Assembly: GCA_003224665.1 (NCBI GenBank)
Contig: QHZM01000116.1
Coordinates: 1-8,366, forward strand
Direction of reading: 5' to 3'
Length of the DNA: 8,366 bases
Origin: Acidobacteriota bacterium
Lineage (GTDB): Bacteria; Acidobacteriota; Terriglobia; UBA7540
Shown: piece by piece, positions 1 through 5,583 of the stretch
Position numbering within the stretch: position 1 is the stretch's first letter
Layout: every line of letters begins with the position of its first letter
Notes under the pieces: generated by a model
What the model was told of the DNA's origin: nothing
The model's input: only the letters and a program-made list of their open reading frames with translations
The model's database searches: none
Program-made: the position numbers and the translations under genes

Positions 1-885
1 TTCGATCGGTGGCTGAAGGGCATCCAGAACGGTGTTGATCGCGAACCGCCGGTCCGCATCTTCGTCATGGGTGGCGGCGACGGCCACAGGACGCCGGAAG
101 GCAGAATTTTCGTCGGGGGCCACTGGCGGGATGAGTCCGAATGGCCGCTGGCTCGCACCCAGGCCACGCCCTATTACCTGCAAGCCGAGGGCACGCTTTC
201 TCCTGAAAAGCCGGCTGGGTCATCGGCGGCGGTCCCGCCGACGCGTTATCTTTTCGACCCGCGCCATCCCGTCCCGACTCTCGGCGGGAACATTTCTTCG
301 GAGGGAGTCCTCATGTTCCGTGGCGCGGCGGACCAGCGCTGCCGACGGGAGTTCTGGGTGTGCGAGGACGCGCGCCCGCTTTCAGCTCGAAATGACGTCC
401 TGGTGTTTCAGACACCGCCTCTCGACCGCGACGTCGAAGTGACGGGGCGCTTGATTGTGAAACTGTGGGCCTCCTCGAGCGCGCCGGACACCGACTTCAC
501 GGCTAAGCTCGTGGACGTACACCCGCCGAACGCCGACTTCCCCGCCGGAGTTGAAATGAATATCGCGGACAGCATCGTTCGCGCGCGTTACCGGGACTCG
601 CTCGAAAAGGGCAGCCTGATGAAACCGGGTGAGATTTATCAGTTCATGATCGAAATGTACCCAACCTCGATCGTCTTCCGGCGAGGTCACCGAATCCGTC
701 TGGATATCTCGAGCAGCAACTTCCCCCGCTTCGACGTCAACCCCAACACGGGCGAGCCGCTGAACAATAACCGACGCTGGGCTATCGCGGAAAATGCCGT
801 CTACCACGACGCCCAACACCCCTCGCACGTCCTGTTGCCAATTATTCCCGCGAACCCGCCGGCTGCTGGAAAAGAGAGGCCGTGA
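1..885 (+). CDS. CocE/NonD family hydrolase, C-terminal part (5' end outside window)
   Basis: The frame is open from base 1 to the TGA at 883-885, giving 294 residues of a protein that starts upstream. The first residues (FDRWLKGIQNG, then PPVRIFVMG) match the end of the alpha/beta hydrolase part of CocE/NonD acyl hydrolases. The rest matches their C-terminal jelly-roll domain (X-Pro dipeptidyl-peptidase C-terminal type), with NDVLVFQTPPLDRDVEVTG, then VKLWASSSAPDTDFTAKLVDV, and HRIRLDISSSNFPRFDVNPN near the end. In this family the Ser-Asp-His triad lies mainly in the upstream part, so it cannot be checked here. Members hydrolyse esters or amides such as cocaine, cephalosporin esters or X-Pro peptides; the substrate cannot be told from this part. 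The gene converges on the minus-strand operon, with one base between the two stop codons. Confidence 0.9.
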   Translation, partial: FDRWLKGIQNGVDREPPVRIFVMGGGDGHRTPEGRIFVGGHWRDESEWPLARTQATPYYLQAEGTLSPEKPAGSSAAVPPTRYLFDPRHPVPTLGGNISSEGVLMFRGAADQRCRREFWVCEDARPLSARNDVLVFQTPPLDRDVEVTGRLIVKLWASSSAPDTDFTAKLVDVHPPNADFPAGVEMNIADSIVRARYRDSLEKGSLMKPGEIYQFMIEMYPTSIVFRRGHRIRLDISSSNFPRFDVNPNTGEPLNNNRRWAIAENAVYHDAQHPSHVLLPIIPANPPAAGKERP

Positions 886-886
886 G

Positions 887-1291
887 CTAAAAAACAGAAT
901 ACGCCATCCCCTTGGTCTTGCGGTCAACCAGCAGGTCCAGCGGAGGGTCGACTTTGTTGATGCGCACGGTGACGATCACCGTCCTCGTCCCTTTCGACTT
1001 GGAGACGAGGATGGCGAATTCTCGAATCTTTCCGTAATCGCCCTGCTCGCCCCAGTCTCGCAGGAAATCTCCGAAGCGATAAGAAGGGCTCGGCTGCCAG
1101 AGCTGGTAGGCCTTCTGGTAGTCGCCTTGTTCGAGCGTCGCTAGGAAGCGGGCCACCGCCCGCTCTTCGGGATAATTCCAGAAGCGGTAGGCGAACAGCC
1201 CGCCGGTGATGAGCGCCAAAACGAGGAAGAGGACGAGATATTTCAGGTAAGGGTTGCGGGGTTTGGGTGGTCTTGCATCAAGCAGCGTCAT
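887..1291 (-). CDS. small membrane-anchored protein of unknown function
   Basis: This gene encodes 134 residues, ATG at 1291 to TAG at 887. There is a short charged N-terminus (ARPPKPRNPYLK), one hydrophobic helix at about residues 17-36, then a soluble domain of about 95 residues. The N-terminal helix without a clear cleavage site suggests an anchor with the domain outside the cytoplasm. The domain opens with YPEERAVARFLATLEQGDY and continues AYQLWQPSPSYRFGDFLRDW, a pattern I associate with short conserved proteins of Acidobacteriota; its size and helix-then-strand layout recall NTF2-like folds, but that is a guess. It follows the ABC permease on the same strand after 84 nt, so it may be the last gene of the operon or separately transcribed. 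No strong ribosome binding site is visible. Function unknown. Confidence 0.8.
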   Translation of the reverse strand: MTLLDARPPKPRNPYLKYLVLFLVLALITGGLFAYRFWNYPEERAVARFLATLEQGDYQKAYQLWQPSPSYRFGDFLRDWGEQGDYGKIREFAILVSKSKGTRTVIVTVRINKVDPPLDLLVDRKTKGMAYSVF

Positions 1292-1375
1292 GCGAATTTA
1301 TTCGACCGCCCTTCCTCAGTCCATTATACAACCGCCGCGAGGGGACCTCGGGCCGGCGGAGCCCGGCGCGACACG

Positions 1376-2371
1376 TCACAGAGTCCTGCGGAAGAGAAGC
1401 GTGGCCGCAATCATCATGATGATGGTGAAAACAGAAAGGTAAGCGAGGTCTCCCCCAATCGCCGCGATCCCCGTGTTCTTCAAGAGCAGGCTCTTGAAGG
1501 CGTGGACGGCGTAAGTAAAGGGATCAATGAAAGCGATGACTTTCATCCAGGCGGGAAATGCGTTGACGGGGTAAATGGCGCCGCTCGGGAAGAAAAGAAG
1601 CGCGTTCAACACGCCAAAAATAGCGCGCGGCACGAGCGGGTCGCTGATCCGCACCATCAGGAGGAACATCATGCTGATGAAAGCCAGGGAAGCGGCGATG
1701 ATCACCAGCATGAGCCGGAACAGCCGCAAGGGCTCGAGCGGGTGAGGAACTCCGGCGATGAATGACCCGACGACCGTCAGGACCGTACCGGCCAGAATGC
1801 CCTTGACCGTGCCCGCGAGATTAAAACCTAGAATCAACTCAACCTTGGTGATGGGCGTCACCAGGTAACCTTCGTGCAGCCCGCGGGCCTTGTCGTCAAT
1901 GTAAATGATGATGCGCGGGGCCGGGCCTTCCTGGTTGTAGGCACTGACGAGCTCGGTCAATGAGCCCTGGAGCGTGGAAGCGGAAAAGTTGTCCGTATTG
2001 TCTTCGATCAGCGCCACCCGGGGCGCCAAGCGTGCCAGCACTTGACGGGAAAAATCCGGAGGGATGTTGATCACCGCCTGGAGCCGGCCTTCGCGCATGT
2101 CGAGCATGGCGCGCCTCGGGTCGGCGTATTCGACGGTGTCGAAAGTCTTGGCATTGGCCGCGATGGCTCCGAACATCTCGCGGAGTCTTATCGCCGGCAG
2201 GCCGTGATCCTGGTCCACGACGCCGACTTTCAAGTGCTTGATTTTTCCTCCAAAGGCGTACCCGAGCACCACCAGCTGCGTAAGCGGGAGCACGAGCGAG
2301 GCGAAGACCAGGAGCGGGCTGCGCCGGAAGCGGCGCATGTCACGCTCGATAATGGCGAGGATGCGGTTCAT
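1376..2371 (-). CDS. ABC-2 type transporter permease (possibly missing its second membrane helix)
   Basis: This 331-residue membrane subunit of an ABC exporter starts at ATG 2371, three bases after the ATPase stop, so the two are translationally close. The N-terminus (RDMRRFRRSPLLVFASLVLP) leads into helix 1 at about 20-41, followed by a large external domain at about 45-150 containing VGVVDQDHGLP. After DDKARGLHEGYLVTPITK (159-176), the usual cytoplasmic connection of the family, come hydrophobic segments at about 185-207, 217-240, 249-270 and 307-327. ABC-2 exporters normally carry a helix with a YLxPG-like motif just before the DDKARG segment. Here the external domain runs straight from SAYNQEGPAPR into IIIYIDD, and the protein is about 35-45 residues short. 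This could be a true in-frame deletion, giving an inactive subunit, or an assembly collapse on the repeated ATC codons there. Confidence 0.88.
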   Translation of the reverse strand: MNRILAIIERDMRRFRRSPLLVFASLVLPLTQLVVLGYAFGGKIKHLKVGVVDQDHGLPAIRLREMFGAIAANAKTFDTVEYADPRRAMLDMREGRLQAVINIPPDFSRQVLARLAPRVALIEDNTDNFSASTLQGSLTELVSAYNQEGPAPRIIIYIDDKARGLHEGYLVTPITKVELILGFNLAGTVKGILAGTVLTVVGSFIAGVPHPLEPLRLFRLMLVIIAASLAFISMMFLLMVRISDPLVPRAIFGVLNALLFFPSGAIYPVNAFPAWMKVIAFIDPFTYAVHAFKSLLLKNTGIAAIGGDLAYLSVFTIIMMIAATLLFRRTL

Positions 2372-2374
2372 AAC

Positions 2375-3283
2375 CTACGGGCGCTGATAAAGGAAACTCG
2401 AGTCATACCTCCCGTCTTGCAAAGCGTCGCGCAACTGCCGGCCGGTATAGTGCATGAAGACGTCGTCGAGCGTCGTGGTCTGCACGGAGAGAGAGGTGAC
2501 GGTGAGCTGGGCCTCCCGCGCGGCCTCGACCAGCCCCACCGTGGTCCGCGGCCCGTTGCGGGAGAAAATCCGGAACACGTGGTCCTGGACCGCGACCTTC
2601 TCGACGTCGGGAAGGTGTTGCAGGGTCTCGAGCCAGCTCTCGGGCGTGACGGAAAAACTCACTTCCAGGATGTTGCTCCCCGGGACGGACGCCTTCAGCT
2701 TCGGAGGCGAGTCCAGTGCGACCAGTTTCCCGTGGTCGACGATCGCGATGCGGTCGCAGAGCCTGTCCGCCTCGTCCATGTAATGGGTCGTGATCAGCAT
2801 GGTCAGGTCCTGCTGCTTTTTCAGCCGCATGAGCATTCCCCACGCGGCGATGCGCGAGGCAGGGTCGAGCCCGGTGGTGGGCTCATCGAGAAAGAAGATT
2901 TTGGGACGGTGGACCAGGCCTCGCGCGATCTCGAGCCTGCGCCGCATGCCTCCGGAAAGGTTTTTGACCGGCTTGTCAGCCCACTGGGCCAGTTCGACGG
3001 CTTCGAGCAGCTCATTAATGGTGCGCTTCCGCTGTTCGCGAGGGACGCTGTAAAGTTTGGCGAAAATCAACAGGTTCTCTTCGACGCTCAGGTCCATGTC
3101 CGAGGTCATGGCCTGGGGAATTACTCCGATGCACTTCCGGACCTCGCTCGGAGATTTGATGACGTCGTGCCCGTTGACGCGCGCCGTTCCCGAAGTGGGC
3201 TCGATCAGCGTGGTCAGCATCCGGATCAGCGTGGACTTTCCCGCGCCGTTCGGATGCTGACCACGCTGATCGAGCCGTCGCAC
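2375..3283 (-). pseudogene. ABC transporter ATP-binding subunit, N-terminus lost at a fold-back junction
   Basis: The readable frame (302 codons from GTG 3283 to TAG 2375) holds most of a DrrA/CcmA-like exporter ATPase. It has the end of Walker A (PNGAGKST, residues 11-18), Q-loop Gln57, the signature LSGGM (109-113), Walker B FFLDEP (130-135), the D-loop region TTGLDP, H-loop His167 and a C-terminal extension typical of drug-export ATPases, ending in LDDVFMHYTGR. The first 10 residues are not ATPase sequence. They are encoded by the inverted copy of downstream codons, and Walker A reads HPNGAGKST instead of GPNGAGKST. The first strands and the A-loop aromatic (about 35-45 residues) are absent. 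A GTG at 3302 overlapping the HlyD stop (GTGA) is probably the original start, but it is in another frame. Partners are the permease 3 bases downstream and the HlyD adaptor upstream. As written, ATP binding should be impaired; an assembly error is equally possible. Confidence 0.85.
3198..3276. repeat. perfect 26-bp inverted repeat with 27-bp spacer inside the ABC ATPase gene
   Basis: Bases 3198-3223 are the exact reverse complement of 3251-3276, with 27 bases between. The left arm is genuine coding sequence for MLTTLIEP and adjacent residues, just after Walker A on the minus strand. The right arm is out of place, because the ATPase's first half of Walker A should be there. At the inner edge of the right arm, CCG is shared with the expected GGCCCG codons, so three bases of microhomology mark the switch. 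The pattern fits a template-switch event or a chimeric/fold-back read joined in assembly. Confidence 0.95.
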
Positions 3284-3298
3284 CGGCCGCCGAGCTCT

Positions 3299-4351
3299 TC
3301 ACGGCTCGCGCAGCGGCACGGTCACAAAGGCCGTCAAGCCGGGATTGAGCCTCCGGTCGCCGTTATCCACGCGGAGGCGAATTTCAAAAGTCTTGATGTC
3401 GCGCTTCGTGCGGCTGACGTCGCGTTGAGTGGCGAAATCAGCGTCCACGCCCCGGTAAAAGACCCTCCCTGCGCGCTCTGCTCCTGAGGGAAACCGGACC
3501 GTCATTTGGTCGCCCAGCCGGATGCGGTCAATATAAGTCTCTTCGACGTCCGCGCGGACCCAAAGGTCGTCCGGGTTAATCAGACTCAAAAGGGGCTGGC
3601 CCGGGTTGACCACCTCTCCCTGACGAGCCGCGCGCGCGGAAACAATCCCCTCGATTGGAGACCGGATTTCCGAATAACTCAGCCGCACACTCGCTTTCTC
3701 TTTCTGTGCGGCCGCAGCAGCGAGCTGATGACGATTTGCCAGCAGCGCACTCCGGCGCGCGGCGACTTGCTCCGCATTGGAGTGCGCGAGCGCCAGAGCT
3801 GCGCGCTGGGTTTCCACCTGTTTGCGCATCGATTCGACGCGCGCCTGGGCCGCCTGATACACGGTCCGGGCCTGATCGGCGACCTGCGCGGAGACGATAT
3901 TCTGTTTGAAGAGTCCGTCGGCGCGTTCGTAGTCGAGCCGCGCGCGTTCGAGGTTGGCCACTGATTCAGCCTGCTGGGCTTCCGTGGCGGCAACCGCGGC
4001 TTCCGCCTGCCGGATCAGGTCCCGGGTCTGAAGCTCCTGAAACCTCAGGGCCGCTTCGGCCTCCTGGACCTGCGCCGAGTAACCCTCTTCGCTGTGGGCG
4101 AAATACGCCTGGTCCGCTTTGAGCTCTTCCGGCTCGATAACCGCCAGAAGCTGGTCGCGCGTGACGCTGTCGCCCTCTTTTACGAGCAACCGGCTCAGCC
4201 GGCCTGCGATTTGCGAGCTGACGGCCACGTCGTCTGTCGTAACGATGCCTGTCAGGACGAGGCCGCCAGGGCGGATTCTGGCGGTGTAATAAAGCACTCC
4301 CGCCGACGCGGCGGCAAGGATCAAAACGAGGACGGCAAACTTGCGACTCAT
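3299..4351 (-). CDS. HlyD/EmrA-type periplasmic adaptor (membrane fusion protein)
   Basis: A complete 350-residue adaptor of a drug-type ABC exporter. An N-terminal signal anchor (about 5-23, AVLVLILAAASAGVLYY) is followed by the first half of the lipoyl-like domain (GRLSRLLVKEGDSVTRDQLL, 50-69). A long alanine- and glutamine-rich coiled coil runs from about 85 to 220, and the second lipoyl half contains RSPIEGIVSARAARQGEVV. A beta-barrel domain (DLWVRADVEETYIDRIRLGD) and a short tail ending LNPGLTAFVTVPL complete it. It would sit in the inner membrane, reach through the periplasm and dock with an outer-membrane TolC-like channel, which is not in this window. The start ATG at 4351 overlaps the TetR stop (ATGA), and GGAGG lies about 10 bases upstream, so this start is firm. 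Length is normal and all parts are present, unlike the two genes after it. Confidence 0.92.
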   Translation of the reverse strand: MSRKFAVLVLILAAASAGVLYYTARIRPGGLVLTGIVTTDDVAVSSQIAGRLSRLLVKEGDSVTRDQLLAVIEPEELKADQAYFAHSEEGYSAQVQEAEAALRFQELQTRDLIRQAEAAVAATEAQQAESVANLERARLDYERADGLFKQNIVSAQVADQARTVYQAAQARVESMRKQVETQRAALALAHSNAEQVAARRSALLANRHQLAAAAAQKEKASVRLSYSEIRSPIEGIVSARAARQGEVVNPGQPLLSLINPDDLWVRADVEETYIDRIRLGDQMTVRFPSGAERAGRVFYRGVDADFATQRDVSRTKRDIKTFEIRLRVDNGDRRLNPGLTAFVTVPLREP

Positions 4352-5010
4352 GGGAGGCGAGCCTCCGGATTGCGGAAGAGCCCATAACGAATGAAGTCCA
4401 GCACCTCTTGCTTGCGACGCGCCAACTGGGCCCTTTCATACGGATCGACGTGCCGGATGATTTTGACGACCGGAGCCGCGGAAAAATAGAAGACCGTCAA
4501 GGCCACCAGAGAGAGCGCTGTATGGTGGCTGTCCGCAGGACGCAGCTCGCCCCGCCGAACGCCTCGTTCAATGAGTTTCACCAGCTTTCGACTCAGCGGC
4601 ACGAGGTATTTCCGGCCAAGCCGCTCGAGCGGCCTCCCACCCGCTACCAGCAGGCGCTGGAACAGCGGCGGGTAGTAGGGGCGCGCCGCGATGAAATCGA
4701 AATGGGTGGTCACAAAGCGCAAAAGCGTCGAGCGCACGCAGTCCTCGCCCGAAAGGACCGCCATCTCCCGCCGGTAAAATTCCTCGTATAAGGCCTCGAT
4801 CACAGCGCTATAGAGGGCGTCCTTGCTGCGGAAGTAATAATAGAGGAGCGCCTTGTTGACACCGGCCGCCGCAGTAATGGCGTCCGTCCGCGCTCCGTCG
4901 AGCCCGCCCTCGGCAAAGACGCGCTCGGCCGCCTTCAGAATTGCAGCGCGCGTCTCCCTCCCCCGGCGCGCCCGCAGGCCCTCGGCCGTCTTGGTTTCCG
5001 AAGCCGGCAT
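4348..5010 (-). CDS. TetR/AcrR family repressor, first gene of the export operon
   Basis: The 220-residue protein has a typical N-terminal DNA-binding domain. The segment ETRAAILKAAERVFAEGGLD (19-38) is followed by a helix-turn-helix at about 39-63 ending in NKALLYYYFRSKDALY. The C-terminal ligand-binding part is helical and variable, with TALSLVALTVFYFSAAPVVK as a likely dimer or pocket helix. The domain layout resembles regulators of YbiH/CecR type, which control YbhGFSR-like pumps and also head their operons. ATG 5010 is the only good start and follows an AT-rich palindrome with no Shine-Dalgarno sequence, so translation may begin on a very short leader. The stop overlaps the HlyD start by 4 nt. 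I infer that it represses its own operon and is released by a transported compound; the ligand is unknown. Confidence 0.92.
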   Translation of the reverse strand: MPASETKTAEGLRARRGRETRAAILKAAERVFAEGGLDGARTDAITAAAGVNKALLYYYFRSKDALYSAVIEALYEEFYRREMAVLSGEDCVRSTLLRFVTTHFDFIAARPYYPPLFQRLLVAGGRPLERLGRKYLVPLSRKLVKLIERGVRRGELRPADSHHTALSLVALTVFYFSAAPVVKIIRHVDPYERAQLARRKQEVLDFIRYGLFRNPEARLP

Positions 5011-5012
5011 AT

Positions 5013-5032
5013 TTAACTAACTAATTAGTTAA
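5013..5032. promoter_or_regulatory. 20-bp palindromic operator for the TetR-type repressor
   Basis: TTAACTAA at 5013-5020 and TTAGTTAA at 5025-5032 are perfect 8-bp inverted arms with a CTAA spacer. A second perfect 14-bp palindrome (5018-5031) overlaps it. The site touches the -10 box and covers the likely transcription start, so a bound dimer would block initiation. Its position before the TetR gene and its size fit TetR-family operators; binding itself is inferred. Confidence 0.72.
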
Positions 5033-5059
5033 ATTACTTAGGCCGGGCTCTCTTGTCAA
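5031..5059 (-). promoter_or_regulatory. sigma70-type promoter of the TetR-HlyD-ABC operon
   Basis: On the minus strand, a perfect -35 box TTGACA (5059-5054) is followed by exactly 17 bases and a -10 box TAATTT (5036-5031). Transcription would begin near 5024, leaving only about 14 bases before the ATG at 5010, which explains the absence of a ribosome binding site. Not experimentally supported. Confidence 0.7.
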
Positions 5060-5119
5060 GGGGATCCCCTGCGACGCCCGCATCGGCTCAGAGCTTTGTA
5101 CTGGAAGTACGGTATATCC

Positions 5120-5129
5120 ACTGATTAGT
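5120..5129. promoter_or_regulatory. possible TetR-type operator upstream of the TetR remnant
   Basis: ACT-GATT-AGT is a short dyad of the ACT-N4-AGT kind seen in TetR-family operators; the right half extends to AGTCA but the left does not match it. It lies 30 bases before the start codon of the TetR-like remnant. Short enough to be chance. Confidence 0.3.
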
Positions 5130-5159
5130 CATTCCCCCAAAACGCTGAGGCAGGCGAAG

Positions 5160-5234
5160 ATGCCCGTTCTGGGTAAAAGCAAGAAAGAGATGGTCACGGA
5201 ATTCCGGACCGCTGTCCGACTTCAGCGGAGATGA
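5160..5234 (+). pseudogene. N-terminal remnant of a second TetR-type regulator
   Basis: An ATG at 5160, preceded by TGAGG with 9 bases spacing, opens a 24-codon frame ending at TGA 5232. The first 18 residues (MPVLGKSKKEMVTEFRTA) match my memory of TetR-family N-termini of the type K-S-K-E-x-V-T-E-F-R-x-x-E-I, which lead into the DNA-binding domain. Family similarity stops at base 5212, just where an IS-like TGTCCGAC end begins; the last six codons would be read from the IS. The reading is based on a very short match and could be chance, but the ribosome binding site, a nearby dyad and the clean boundary agree with it. Confidence 0.42.
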
Positions 5235-5430
5235 GACACTTCAACGAGCTGAGCTAAGCTACGGCTTTCCCGTGGTTCACCCCTCAACCCGCGTTAAACT
5301 GCTCGGTATTCAAAAGGAATGAACCATGAGTGAAGAACCTGCCAGAGTGGAAGGGACCTCCCCCGCCCGGGTGGGGGAGGCGACGCGCGAACTGATCCGC
5401 CGCACTCGTCAAGCCACCCGTCGCAAGTAT
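5213..5430 (+). mobile_element. remnant of an IS3-family insertion sequence (left end and start of OrfA)
   Basis: The stretch starts with TGTCCGACTTCAGCGGAG, the TG-type terminus common in IS3-family elements, followed by a leader of about 110 bases and an OrfA-like start at 5326. The rest of OrfA, all of OrfB and the right end are absent, so the element cannot move. The left boundary is inferred from the point where the TetR-like frame loses sense, and the right boundary from the loss of OrfA similarity. Confidence 0.5.
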
Positions 5431-5436
5431 CCTGCC
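5326..5436 (+). pseudogene. IS3-family transposase OrfA, N-terminal fragment
   Basis: The start ATG at 5326 has AAGGA upstream with normal spacing. The first 37 residues, including GEATRELIRRTRQATRRKYP, closely resemble N-termini of IS3-family OrfA proteins. In those, the RRKY/RRKF motif is followed by SAEEKIRIVLEG and a helix-turn-helix. That continuation is missing, and after codon 36-37 the frame continues with unrelated sequence. OrfA normally binds the element's ends and, by programmed frameshifting, forms the active OrfAB transposase. What remains cannot do either. The identity is from memory of the family, not a search. Confidence 0.55.
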
Positions 5437-5494
5437 GCTGGTCCTCTTGCTCCGCAAGGCGCGGAGCCGCAAGGAAGCCGCAGTGGAGCACTGA
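5432..5494 (+). pseudogene. possible C-terminal remnant of a membrane transporter
   Basis: In the +1 frame relative to OrfA, the bases after the OrfA break encode LPLVLLLRKARSRKEAAVEH and a stop at 5492-5494. A hydrophobic end of a helix followed by a basic tail is typical of the last residues of major-facilitator drug exporters (EmrB/QacA type), which are often encoded near TetR regulators. Only 20 codons are left, so this is a suggestion. It would explain the scar as a deletion from inside the IS into a neighbouring efflux gene. Confidence 0.28.
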
Positions 5495-5583
5495 ACGCGC
5501 ACGGGCAGCTCAACCGCGATTCAAGGCGGAATGCCAGGGCGACTTCCCTCAACTCGAATCCATTTCAGTTTGTCCAGGATGAA

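Larger units (their letters stand above)
5041..5583. other. gene-poor stretch of 543 bases holding gene remnants
   Basis: No intact gene is seen here. From left to right the stretch carries the operon's -35 box, a possible second TetR operator (5120-5129), a short TetR-like start (5160-5212), an IS3-like left end and OrfA start (5213-5430) and a possible transporter tail (to 5494). A featureless 89 bases then precede the end of the D-Ala ligase gene. Longer open frames here do not keep family-like sequence beyond the remnants. Confidence 0.6.

Noticed and set aside
2042..3487. A 481-codon open frame on the plus strand
   Set aside because: It lies antisense to the ABC permease, ATPase and HlyD genes, which have clear family motifs. 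Its composition is that of a GC-rich shadow frame, and part of it crosses the fold-back junction.
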